NCBI GenBank assembly: GCA_947626085.1
Contig: CANQQU010000020.1
Coordinates: 1-32,244, forward strand
Length of the DNA: 32,244 nucleotides
Reading direction: 5' to 3'
From: an uncultured Oscillospiraceae bacterium
Lineage (GTDB): Bacteria; Bacillota; Clostridia; Oscillospirales; Oscillospiraceae
A program made the translations under genes and the position numbers. This document shows positions 7,131-14,267 of the stretch, in pieces. Each line of letters opens with the position of its first letter. The stretch's first letter is position 1. The notes beneath the pieces were generated by a model. It was not told where the DNA came from. It ran no database searches and was given only the letters and a program-made list of their open reading frames with translations.

Positions 7131-7538
7131 ATGATACATGTAATTATGGGCCTGAAGGGTTCCGGCAAGACCAAGAAGCTGATCGCCTCCATCAACGAGA
7201 CCGTCGCCTCCGCTACCGGCGACGTGGTGTGTATTGAGTATGGCCGCAAGCTGACCTACGATCTGAGCTACCGGGTCCGTCTGGTGGACGCCAAGGAGTA
7301 TTCCATTTCCAACGCCGACCAGCTCAAGGGCTTTTTGAGCGGTCTTCACGCCGGGAACTTCGACATCACCCATGTTTACATTGAAAGCCTGTATAAGATC
7401 ATCGGCTCCGACCGGGCATGTGCCCAGGAATTTTTGACCTGGTGCGCCAATTTTGCCCAGGCCAACAGCATGGAGATCACCATCTCCATCTCCGACGATC
7501 CCGCCCAGGTCCCCGAGGGGATCAAGCAGTATCTGTAA
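7131..7538 (+). CDS. Small P-loop NTPase-like protein of unknown role
   Basis: A 135-residue protein starting MIHVIMGLKGSGKTKKL, a Walker A motif at about residues 7-14. A possible Walker B-like strand, THVYIESLYKI, is near residue 80, but no clear catalytic Asp follows. There is no signal peptide or membrane segment. Similar short clostridial proteins are often named ATP-binding or twitching-motility-like proteins without experimental support, and I do not assign a function. AAAGGAGG at 7113-7120 sets the ATG. It has its own strong promoter and a near-ideal terminator, so it is a well-expressed single gene between pgi and the MATE exporter. The basal residues in the loop suggest nucleotide binding rather than a degenerate fold. 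Confidence 0.85.
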   Translation: MIHVIMGLKGSGKTKKLIASINETVASATGDVVCIEYGRKLTYDLSYRVRLVDAKEYSISNADQLKGFLSGLHAGNFDITHVYIESLYKIIGSDRACAQEFLTWCANFAQANSMEITISISDDPAQVPEGIKQYL

Positions 7539-7552
7539 ATCCATACCGACCC

Positions 7553-7582
7553 AAAGGCGCCGCCGGTGGGCGGCGCCTTTTT
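7553..7582 (+). terminator. Terminator of the P-loop gene
   Basis: A perfect 12-bp stem (7553-7564 with 7569-7580) has a GGTG loop and runs into TTTTT. It separates the P-loop gene from the MATE gene. Confidence 0.88.
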
Positions 7583-7628
7583 CCTGCGTGGTTCCATTCC
7601 CATTTTTTACAAGGAAGCATTATTTATT

Positions 7629-9017
7629 ATGAGCAGAAACGATCACTCTTTGGATGAAAACAAAATGGGCGTCATGCCCGTGGGCCGGCTGCTGCTGACC
7701 ATGGCCCTGCCCATGATCGCCTCCATGCTGGTCCAGGCCCTGTACAACGTGGTGGACAGCATCTACGTCTCCCGGATCAACGACAGCGCCGTGACGGCCC
7801 TGGGCCTGGCCTTCCCCGTGCAGAATATGCAGATCGGATTTGCCACCGGCATCGCCGTGGGCGTCAACTCCCTGCTGAGCAAATCCCTGGGGGAGGGGAA
7901 CCGGGAGCGGGCCAGCCGGGCCGCCGGGAACGGCATTTTTCTCACGGCCATCATCACTCTGGTCTTCATGGCCTTCGGCTTTCTGGGTTCCCGGCCCTAC
8001 TATGCCATGCAGTCCCAGGTGGCGGAGACGGTGGAGGGCGGCACGGCCTACACCTCCATCTGCTGCATTTTTACATTGGGCGTCTTTGTGGAGATCCTCT
8101 TTGAGCGGCTGCTCCAGGCCTCCGGCCGCACGGTGTTCACCATGTTCACCCAGGGCACCGGGGCGCTGATCAACATTTTCCTGGACCCGGTGTTCATTTT
8201 CGGCTGGTTTGGCATCCCCGCCATGGGCATCGCCGGGGCGGCGGTGGCCACGGTGATCGGCCAGTGGGTGGCGGCGGCCATGGCGGTGTTCTTCAACTTC
8301 CGGTTCAATTCGGATATCCGCTTCCGCCTGAGCTTCCTGCGGCCCAAGTGGGCCGTGGTGCGGCCCATCCTCACCGTGGGCATCCCCTCGGTGGTGATGA
8401 TGGCCATCGGCTCCGTGATGAACTTCTCCATGAACCAGATCCTGCTGGGCTTTGAAGGGGTGGGGGAGACCGCTGCCGGCGTCTTCGGCATCTACTACAA
8501 GCTCCAGAGCTTCTTCTTCATGCCCCTGTTCGGCCTGAACAACGCCGCTATCTCCATCGTGGCCTTCAACTACGGCGCAAGGAAGCCGGAGCGGATCACG
8601 GCCACGCTGAAACGCACGGTGGCCACGGCCCTGTGCATCACCACCGTGGGGCTGCTGGTGTTCCAATTCTTCCCGGACCTGCTGATGGATATTTTCCGGC
8701 CTTCGGAGAGCTTTCGGACCATCGGCCGCAGCGCTCTGCGGATCATCAGCGTCCACTTCCCCCTGGCGGCGGTGTGTATCGCCTTGGGGGCCTCCTTCCA
8801 GGCCCTGGGGGTGGGCGTCTACTCCACCATTACCTCTCTTTGCCGCCAGATGATCGTGCTGCTGCCGGTGGCCTATCTGCTGAGCCTGACGGGCCAGGTC
8901 CAGGCGGTGTGGTGGGCCTTCCCGGTGGCGGAGGTCATGAGCCTGATCGTGACGGGGATCCTCTACATTCGGATCTACCGGAGGAAGATCCGCCCCCTGT
9001 TTTCTTCGCAGGGATAG
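7629..9017 (+). CDS. MATE-family multidrug/metabolite efflux protein
   Basis: A 462-residue inner-membrane exporter of the MATE family, which expels cationic drugs or metabolites in exchange for Na+ or H+. The sequence shows two homologous halves of about six hydrophobic segments each. The first half opens with PVGRLLLTMALPMIASMLVQALYNVVDSIYVSR, the second with RPILTVGIPSVVMMAIGSVMNFSMNQILLGF. Both carry the family's P-x-x-x-x-x-x-Q/N-x-x-x-x-x-D/N pattern. I start at 7629 because the upstream in-frame ATG (7566) lies inside the preceding terminator; AAGGAAG lies at 7611-7617. It appears monocistronic. No promoter is clear in the short gap, so some read-through from upstream is possible. Substrate cannot be predicted. 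Confidence 0.93.
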   Translation: MSRNDHSLDENKMGVMPVGRLLLTMALPMIASMLVQALYNVVDSIYVSRINDSAVTALGLAFPVQNMQIGFATGIAVGVNSLLSKSLGEGNRERASRAAGNGIFLTAIITLVFMAFGFLGSRPYYAMQSQVAETVEGGTAYTSICCIFTLGVFVEILFERLLQASGRTVFTMFTQGTGALINIFLDPVFIFGWFGIPAMGIAGAAVATVIGQWVAAAMAVFFNFRFNSDIRFRLSFLRPKWAVVRPILTVGIPSVVMMAIGSVMNFSMNQILLGFEGVGETAAGVFGIYYKLQSFFFMPLFGLNNAAISIVAFNYGARKPERITATLKRTVATALCITTVGLLVFQFFPDLLMDIFRPSESFRTIGRSALRIISVHFPLAAVCIALGASFQALGVGVYSTITSLCRQMIVLLPVAYLLSLTGQVQAVWWAFPVAEVMSLIVTGILYIRIYRRKIRPLFSSQG

Positions 9018-9090
9018 GGCTTTTCCCGGCTATCAGACACAATATCCTGTTGCCCGCCAAAATTTTCCCTGCTTTTTTCTCCAAAATCTG

Positions 9091-9117
9091 CCCCCCGGGC
9101 CGGTTGTGCCCGGGGGG
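9091..9117 (+). terminator. GC hairpin after the MATE gene
   Basis: A perfect 10-bp stem (9091-9100 with 9108-9117) and a 7-base loop lie 73 bases past the MATE stop. No T-tract follows, so termination is uncertain. Its loop overlaps the -35 box of the next promoter. Confidence 0.5.
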
Positions 9118-9132
9118 AATGTGTGTTATAAT
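9104..9132 (+). promoter_or_regulatory. Promoter of the DnaD-like operon, -35 in the hairpin loop
   Basis: TTGTGC (9104-9109), a 17-base spacer and a perfect TATAAT (9127-9132) preceded by TGT. The -35 begins in the loop of the palindrome at 9091-9117. The predicted start is near 9139. Confidence 0.75.
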
Positions 9133-9176
9133 TACCTTTAAGCGACTTGACTTTCCGGAATCTGTAAGGAGCGGCC

Positions 9177-10052
9177 ATGAATATCGAATCCCTGAACATT
9201 CCATCCGGCGATCTGAAAAAGATCCTCTCCGCCGCCAACGGCGACGCGGCCCTGCTATATCTCTACCTCCGCTCCGGGGGGGACGAGTCCTCTGCTCGGG
9301 AGGCCCTGGGCCTGGAGGAGTGCCGGTACGGCGTGGCGGAAGCGGTGCTGCGGCAGCTGGGCCTGTGGCCCGAGGAAAAGCCGGCGGTGCTGATGTCTGG
9401 AGAGCGCCCCCAATACACAGAGCGGGACGTTCTGGCCGCCATGGATACGGACGCTTCCTTCCGCTCCCTCTATGGGGAGGTGCAGCGGCTGCTGGGCAGG
9501 AGCCTGAACACCGAGGAGCTGAAGATCCTCCTGGGCTTTGTCCGGTACCTGGGCCTTCCGGCGGAGGTGATCTCCGTGCTGGTGTGCTACTGCAAGGAGC
9601 GGGCCCGCCGCCGGGGGAGCCTGCGCAACCCCAGCCTCCGGACCATTGAGAAGGAGGCCTACGCCTGGGCGGAGGCGGGGATCGACACGGTGGAGGCCGC
9701 CGCCGCCTTCATCCAGACCCAGAACCAGCGGGAGAGCCGGCTGGGCCGGCTGGCGGCCATTTTGCAGATCCGGGGCCGGAGCCTGACCGCCGCGGAGACC
9801 CGGTACGCCCAGAGCTGGCTGGACATGAACTTTGACCAAGAGGCCCTGACCATGGCCTACGAGCGGACTTGCTTGAACACCGGGGGCCTGAACTGGAATT
9901 ACATGAACAAGATTTTGCTTCGCTGGCATGAAGCGGGGCTCCACACCGGCGCCCAGGTGCGCTCCGGGGACGTCCGGAAGGACGCGCCCACGGAACGGCG
10001 CCTGGATCCGGAGGAGCAGGCCGCCATCGCCAGAATGTTGCGGGAGGGATAA
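9177..10052 (+). CDS. DnaD-domain replication protein
   Basis: A 291-residue protein with two DnaD-type (DnaB_2) helical domains, about residues 80-155 (TERDVLAAMDTDASFRSLYGEVQRLLGRSLNTEELK) and 170-250 (ending LNTGGLNWNYMNKILLRWHEAGL). The W-x-Y-M-x-K-I-L-x-x-W end is the hallmark YxxxIxxW motif. Such proteins help load the replicative helicase at origins or restart sites and bind DNA and partner proteins. AAGGAG at 9166-9171 sets the ATG. It is followed after 2 bases by a DnaC-like ATPase, the usual clostridial pairing, which suggests the two form a helicase-loading system like DnaB/DnaD-DnaI of Bacillus. It is the first gene of a three-gene operon. Confidence 0.9.
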   Translation: MNIESLNIPSGDLKKILSAANGDAALLYLYLRSGGDESSAREALGLEECRYGVAEAVLRQLGLWPEEKPAVLMSGERPQYTERDVLAAMDTDASFRSLYGEVQRLLGRSLNTEELKILLGFVRYLGLPAEVISVLVCYCKERARRRGSLRNPSLRTIEKEAYAWAEAGIDTVEAAAAFIQTQNQRESRLGRLAAILQIRGRSLTAAETRYAQSWLDMNFDQEALTMAYERTCLNTGGLNWNYMNKILLRWHEAGLHTGAQVRSGDVRKDAPTERRLDPEEQAAIARMLREG

Positions 10053-10054
10053 CC

Positions 10055-11035
10055 ATGGGGTACAGCCCACAAGTCCTGCGCGCCGCCCGGCGGCGGCTGG
10101 AGCAGGCCCGTTCGGACCGGGAGAGTCTTTATAGGGCCCATCTGGCCCAGGCGTACCGGGAGGAGCCCCGGCTTCAGGAGATCGACCGGGCGCTGCGCCA
10201 AACCATGGCCCAGGCGGCCCAGGCGGTCTTTACCCAGGGCGGGGACGTGGAAAAGTCCATGGAGGCCGCCCGTCAGGAGAATCTGGCTTTGCAGCGGGAG
10301 CGGCAGGAGCTGCTGAATACCAAATTTCCTCCGGATTTTCTTTCTGATAAGCCCAACTGTCCCCTTTGCGGGGATACCGGCTATGTGGGCAGCGCCATGT
10401 GCCGGTGCCTGCTGGCCCTGTGCGCCCAGGAGCAGCGGAAGGAGCTGACCCTCCTTAACGGCAGGGAGGAACGGTTCGGGGACTTCCGCCTGGACTATTA
10501 CCCGGACCGGATCGATCCCAAGCTGGGGGTCAGCCCCCGCCGGGTCATGGAGAAAACCTACGCCACCTGCCTGCAATACGCCCAGACCTTCCGCCCGGGG
10601 GCGGAGAATCTGCTATTTTCCGGGGACACGGGGCTGGGGAAGACCTTCCTCTCCGCCTGCATCGCCGGGGAGGTGGCGGAGCGGGGCTACTCCGTGGTCT
10701 ATGAAAGCGCCGCCCACCTGTTTTCCAAGCTGGAGCGGGCGCGGTTTGCCTCCGACGAGGCGGCCCGCCAGGACGCGGAGAAATATTCCGCCTGCGATCT
10801 GCTGATTTTGGACGACCTGGGCACCGAGCTGCCCGGCCAGTTTGTCACGGCGTCCCTCTACACTCTGCTCAACGACCGGCTGCTCTCCGGCAAGTCCACC
10901 ATTTTGTCCACCAATCTGAATACGGAGGACCTGCCCCGCAGATACTCCCCTCAGATCGCTTCCCGCCTCCGGTCCTTCCGCCGGGTGGCCTTTCTGGGGG
11001 AGGATATCCGAATCCTCAAGAGTCGGGAGAGGTAA
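10055..11035 (+). CDS. DnaC/DnaI-like helicase-loader AAA+ ATPase
   Basis: A 326-residue AAA+ ATPase, probably the helicase loader. The N-terminal ~100 residues are helical and charged. A cysteine cluster CPLCGDTGYVGSAMCRC (about 107-123) could bind zinc, as in DnaI-type loaders. The ATPase domain follows with Walker A SGDTGLGKTFLS (about 190) and Walker B LLILDDLGTE (about 249). Sensor 1 STNLN and the arginine finger/sensor 2 region SRLRSFRRV come later. The start lies 2 bases after dnaD-like, with GGGAGGG before it. IstB transposition helpers share this core, but no transposase is near and the DnaD partner argues for replication. Confidence 0.92.
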   Translation: MGYSPQVLRAARRRLEQARSDRESLYRAHLAQAYREEPRLQEIDRALRQTMAQAAQAVFTQGGDVEKSMEAARQENLALQRERQELLNTKFPPDFLSDKPNCPLCGDTGYVGSAMCRCLLALCAQEQRKELTLLNGREERFGDFRLDYYPDRIDPKLGVSPRRVMEKTYATCLQYAQTFRPGAENLLFSGDTGLGKTFLSACIAGEVAERGYSVVYESAAHLFSKLERARFASDEAARQDAEKYSACDLLILDDLGTELPGQFVTASLYTLLNDRLLSGKSTILSTNLNTEDLPRRYSPQIASRLRSFRRVAFLGEDIRILKSRER

Positions 11036-11041
11036 AAATCG

Positions 11042-11620
11042 ATGGCCAATGAATTTTACGCCCTGCTGGGCCGGATGCGCTACATCACCCGCTGGGGCCT
11101 GATGCGCAACACCTTTTCCGAAAACATCCAGGAGCACAGCCACCAGGTGGCGGTGCTGGCCCACGCCCTGGCCCTGATCCGCCGGGAGGTGCTGCATCTG
11201 CCCGGGCCGGACCCCGACCGGTGCGCCACGGCGGCGCTGTACCACGACGCTTCGGAGATCCTCACCGGGGATATGCCTACCCCCATTAAGTATGCCAATT
11301 CCGACATCCGCCGCTCCTACAAGCAGGTGGAGCGCTACGCCGGGAACCGGCTGCTGGACAAGCTGCCCCCGGCGCTGCGGGACAGCTACGCCCCCCTGGT
11401 GCTGGAGGACGATCCGGAAGTCACCCCCATCGTCAAGGCGGCGGACAAGCTCTCCGCCTACATCAAGTGCGTCGAAGAGCAGAAGGCGGGGAACCAGGAA
11501 TTTGAATCCGCCGCCCGGCAGACCCGCCAGGCCCTGGAGGAGATGAACAGCCCCGAGCTGAACTGGTTTTTGGCGGAGTGCCTGCCGGCTTTCGCCCTGA
11601 ATTTGGATCAGCTTACTTGA
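11042..11620 (+). CDS. yfbR: YfbR-type HD-domain 5'-deoxynucleotidase
   Basis: A 192-residue cytoplasmic HD-domain phosphohydrolase that removes the 5'-phosphate from deoxynucleoside monophosphates. The metal-binding residues are visible as EHSHQVAVLAH (about residues 31-41), ALYHDASEILTGDMPTPIKY (about 65-84) and the later Asp in VKAADKLSAYIKC. RMRYITRWGLMRN at the N-terminus is characteristic of YfbR. Length matches the E. coli protein (199). It begins 6 bases after the helicase-loader stop and is the last gene of the operon, where nucleotide clean-up sits beside replication genes. Its stop codon lies inside the -35 box of the tRNA promoter. Confidence 0.92.
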   Translation: MANEFYALLGRMRYITRWGLMRNTFSENIQEHSHQVAVLAHALALIRREVLHLPGPDPDRCATAALYHDASEILTGDMPTPIKYANSDIRRSYKQVERYAGNRLLDKLPPALRDSYAPLVLEDDPEVTPIVKAADKLSAYIKCVEEQKAGNQEFESAARQTRQALEEMNSPELNWFLAECLPAFALNLDQLT

Positions 11621-11645
11621 CGGGCGGGGGAAAATGTGATAGGAT
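11617..11645 (+). promoter_or_regulatory. Promoter of tRNA-Leu
   Basis: TTGACG (11617-11622), a 17-base spacer and TAGGAT (11640-11645) preceded by TGA. The -35 overlaps the yfbR stop codon. The predicted start (~11652) is only a couple of bases before the mature tRNA. Confidence 0.65.
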
Positions 11646-11653
11646 AAGGCCAC

Positions 11654-11740
11654 GCCGGTGTGGCGGAACAGGCAGACGCCCGGGACTTAAAATCCCGTGA
11701 GGGCAACCTCGTACCGGTTCGATCCCGGTCACCGGCACCA
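11654..11740 (+). tRNA. tRNA-Leu (anticodon TAA)
   Basis: An 87-base class II tRNA reading UUA leucine codons. The 7-bp acceptor stem pairs GCCGGTG (11654-11660) with CACCGGC (11730-11736), discriminator A 11737, and the CCA end (11738-11740) is encoded. The anticodon loop CTTAAAA (11686-11692) places TAA at 11688-11690 in a 5-bp stem. GGTTCGATCCC forms the T arm, and the variable arm is GAGGGCAACCTC-like, as expected for leucine. It is a lone tRNA, followed by a terminator. Confidence 0.97.
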
Positions 11741-11743
11741 TTT

Positions 11744-11778
11744 CGGAGCGGACATCTAATCGTCCGCTCCGGTTTTTT
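11744..11778 (+). terminator. Terminator of tRNA-Leu
   Basis: A perfect 10-bp stem (11744-11753 with 11762-11771), an 8-base loop and GTTTTTT. It begins 4 bases after the tRNA CCA. Confidence 0.9.
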
Positions 11779-11819
11779 GCGTCGGATCAAAGCGAAAGCG
11801 GGGTTTTCCCAAAACTTAA

Positions 11820-11851
11820 GGCCGGGAGCTATTTCGCTCCCGGCCGTTTTT
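11820..11851. terminator. Bidirectional terminator before the CHR genes' 3' end
   Basis: A perfect 10-bp stem (11820-11829 with 11836-11845) and a 6-base loop. GTTTTT follows on the plus strand and CTTAAGTTTT on the minus strand. It lies 34 bases past the last gene of the minus-strand operon (11886) and probably ends it. Confidence 0.8.
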
Positions 11852-11885
11852 CGCCCTTTACGTATCCTGCCGCCCCGCGCGCCTC

Positions 11886-12449
11886 CTATGATCCCGTCAG
11901 GACGCCCAGAGCCAGGCCCACGGCGCCGCACAGAGACATGACCAGAATGGGGCTCCATTTGAACCGGCGCAGGGCGGTCAGGGCCGCCGCGAACAGCCCT
12001 ACCCCCACCCAGTCTATCGAGGCAAAAGCCATGGCCTGGCCGTTAAAAACGACCTTGAGCAGAATGGTCAGCCCGGCGGAAGCGATCAGCGCCACCACGG
12101 CGGGCCGCAGGCTGGACAGGACGCTTTGCAATACCCGCAGGTTCTTGTACCTCCTGTAGACATAGGACAGCAGGGACACCAAAAAGAGGGACGGGGTGAT
12201 ACAGCCCAGGGTGGCGACCACCGCCCCGCCGAATCCGGCGATCCGAAGCCCCACGAAGGTGGCGGCGTTCACCGCGATGGGGCCGGGGGTCATTTCGGCG
12301 ATGGTGATCAGGTCCACAAACTCGTTTAGCGACAGCCAGGCGTACCCATCCACCACCTGGGCCTGGATCAGGGGCATGGCCGCGTAGCCGCCGCCGATGG
12401 AGAACAGGCCGATCTGCAAAAAGCTCCAAAATAGCCGCAAATAGATCAT
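11886..12449 (-). CDS. CHR (chromate ion transporter) family protein, second half of a pair
   Basis: A 187-residue integral membrane protein with one CHR domain, a family named for chromate efflux and often suspected of moving sulfate, which chromate mimics. Visible motifs are FSIGGGYAAMPLIQ (about 16-29) and the conserved TPGPIAVNAATFVG (about 53-66). Five or six hydrophobic segments are apparent. Its ATG overlaps the stop of the partner gene as ATGA, so the two are translated together. Such short CHR proteins occur as pairs that likely assemble into one transporter. A GGAGGGG site precedes the start. It is the last gene of the minus-strand operon that holds the sulfatase-maturating enzyme. 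Its true substrate is unknown. Confidence 0.9.
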   Translation of the reverse strand: MIYLRLFWSFLQIGLFSIGGGYAAMPLIQAQVVDGYAWLSLNEFVDLITIAEMTPGPIAVNAATFVGLRIAGFGGAVVATLGCITPSLFLVSLLSYVYRRYKNLRVLQSVLSSLRPAVVALIASAGLTILLKVVFNGQAMAFASIDWVGVGLFAAALTALRRFKWSPILVMSLCGAVGLALGVLTGS

Positions 12450-13027
12450 TTTTCCGGCCCCTCCCGTTTCTTTTGCCCCATGGCAAGGCCGATGCCCACC
12501 ATCCCCGCCGCCAGGATGATGAAAATGACGTTGATGCCGAAGCAGAAGGTGGCGATAAAGGCGGCGGCCATGATAAATAGATGGATAGGAGACTTGGTTT
12601 TCAGCTCCTTGGCCCCCAGGCTCCACACCACGTCCAGAATGACCGCCGCGACCCCCGCCTGCATCCCCTTCAAAGTCAGGGCCACGTACCGATTGGAGGC
12701 GAAGGCCGCGTAGCCCAGGGAGATCACGGACAGAATCGCCACAGGCGGGATGACGGTGCCCAGGACCGCTGCGGCCATGCCCGCGAAGCCGGCTACACGC
12801 CAGCCCACCAGGATGGCGGCGTTCACGGCGATGGCCCCGGGGGAGGACTGGGCCAGGGCCGTCATGTCCAGCATCTCCTGTTCGTCGATCCAGTGGAATT
12901 CATCCACAAACTTTCGCTTCATGAAGGTGATGATGACAAAGCCGCCCCCAAAGGTAAAGGCGCTGATGTACAGCATGGTGAAAAACAGCTTTGCCAGCAG
13001 CCTGCATTTTTCGGGCAATTTCTTCAT
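12446..13027 (-). CDS. CHR family transporter, first half of a pair
   Basis: A 193-residue membrane protein, the partner of the downstream CHR gene. It shows FTFGGGFVIITFMKR (about 20-34) and SSPGAIAVNAAILVGWRVAGF (about 61-81), the CHR signature. Hydrophobic segments continue to the basic C-terminus MGQKKREGPEK. The two proteins resemble each other, as expected for an ancestral duplication whose halves must work as a heterodimer. The ribosome site (GAAGG-like) is weaker than elsewhere. It starts 30 bases after the N-acetylhexosamine-kinase-like gene with no terminator between, so it appears to belong to the AraC/anSME operon. Chromate resistance is the textbook label, but the neighbours suggest an anion such as sulfate. 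Confidence 0.9.
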   Translation of the reverse strand: MKKLPEKCRLLAKLFFTMLYISAFTFGGGFVIITFMKRKFVDEFHWIDEQEMLDMTALAQSSPGAIAVNAAILVGWRVAGFAGMAAAVLGTVIPPVAILSVISLGYAAFASNRYVALTLKGMQAGVAAVILDVVWSLGAKELKTKSPIHLFIMAAAFIATFCFGINVIFIILAAGMVGIGLAMGQKKREGPEK

Positions 13028-13057
13028 AGCGCGCAGCCTTCTTTCCGGGAAGCGGGT

Positions 13058-14182
13058 TTATTTAGCGTATGCCGCCACGACGGCGCCCATGGCGTCAAAG
13101 CGCTCCTCCATGTCCCGGACAAGCTTGAACTGGGTCCGGCAGCGGCGCAGATTCTGGACCGGGTCGTGGATGCGGAAATAGTGGTCCCCCTCCAGGTAGT
13201 CCGTCAGGAACCGGATGCCGCATTCCAGCGTCATCAGTCGGGCCCCCCAGGGCAGATATTCCAGCTCCGCCGGGGTCAGGCTGCCGCCCGCTCCCTCCAG
13301 AAAGCCCCGAGTGTAGGCCTCGAACAGCTCCAGGTCAAAGCTCACCTTGGAAAGATCCCCCTCGTCCTCCGCGCAGTGGTTGGCGCCGAAGCGGATGGAG
13401 TCGCCGAAATCGTTGATGGAAAGGCCGGGCATGGTGGTGTCCAGGTCGATGACGCAGATCCCCTCTCCGGTCTTGCGGTCGATCAGGATGTTGTTCAGCT
13501 TGGTGTCGTTGTGGGTCACCCGGAGGGGGAGCTTCCCCGCCCGCTGGGCCTCCAACGCTACGGAGCAGTCCGCCTTCCGGTCCAGGACGAATTGAATTTC
13601 CGCCCGGGTTTGGGCCGCCCGCCCCAGCGGGTCCGCCTGCAAAGCCGCCTCGAATTTGGCGAAGCGGGCCTCGGTGTTGTGAAAATCGGGAATGGTCTCG
13701 TGGAGGGTCTCGGCGGGATAGTCCGATAGCAGATACTGAAAGCGCCCGAAGGCCCGGGCCGACGCCTCGAACAGCGCCGGGGTGGCGGACTGGAAGCAGT
13801 CCGTGCCCTCCACGAAGGGCATCAGCCGCCAGAATTTCCCCGCAGAATCCCGGTAAAAGCTCTCGCCGGCCCTTGTGGGTACGATACTAAGGGTCTCCCG
13901 CTGGGGGTCGCCGCCCATGGTCCGGATTTTCTTCCGCAGGAAGGAGGTGACGCCCTCAAAATTCTCCATCAGGGCCTCTGGGTCGGGGAAGACCGCCGAA
14001 TTGATCCCCTGGAGGATGAAACGCACGCAGTCGCCCTCCTGCCCCTGGCAGAGGACGCAGTAGGTGTCATTGATGTGCCCCTGGCCGTAGCGCACCGCAC
14101 CCAGCAGGGTAGCGGGGAAGGGGTAGGCGTCCAGAACCGGCGCCAGGAAGGGCGCGTCCGGGGGAAGATAGGGCTTGCACAT
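13058..14182 (-). CDS. nahK: N-acetylhexosamine 1-kinase-like protein (APH fold)
   Basis: A 374-residue cytoplasmic kinase of the aminoglycoside-phosphotransferase fold. It closely resembles Bifidobacterium NahK, which phosphorylates GlcNAc or GalNAc at the anomeric carbon. The nucleotide-side motif YGQGHINDTY (32-41) is family-typical. The catalytic loop THNDTKLNN (223-231) carries Asp226, and VIDLDTTMPG (244-253) is the metal-binding DxD equivalent of DFG. The length fits NahK (about 360). AGGAGG with an 8-base gap sets the ATG. It lies 85 bases after the sulfatase-maturating gene in the same direction. With the GH112 phosphorylase on the opposite arm it forms the first two steps of the galacto-N-biose/lacto-N-biose pathway. 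Specificity is inferred from context and motif likeness. Confidence 0.85.
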   Translation of the reverse strand: MCKPYLPPDAPFLAPVLDAYPFPATLLGAVRYGQGHINDTYCVLCQGQEGDCVRFILQGINSAVFPDPEALMENFEGVTSFLRKKIRTMGGDPQRETLSIVPTRAGESFYRDSAGKFWRLMPFVEGTDCFQSATPALFEASARAFGRFQYLLSDYPAETLHETIPDFHNTEARFAKFEAALQADPLGRAAQTRAEIQFVLDRKADCSVALEAQRAGKLPLRVTHNDTKLNNILIDRKTGEGICVIDLDTTMPGLSINDFGDSIRFGANHCAEDEGDLSKVSFDLELFEAYTRGFLEGAGGSLTPAELEYLPWGARLMTLECGIRFLTDYLEGDHYFRIHDPVQNLRRCRTQFKLVRDMEERFDAMGAVVAAYAK

Positions 14183-14267
14183 AAAATCCGCCTCCTAATT
14201 GAGATCATTCCACCCGGCCATGGAAAGCCGGGCCATTCTTGAACTGTTCAAACGGGGCCTCCGGCGG

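Noticed and set aside
14213-14232. Hairpin between the sulfatase maturase and the NahK-like gene
   Set aside because: Only a 6-bp stem with an 8-base loop and no T-tract; not convincing as a terminator.
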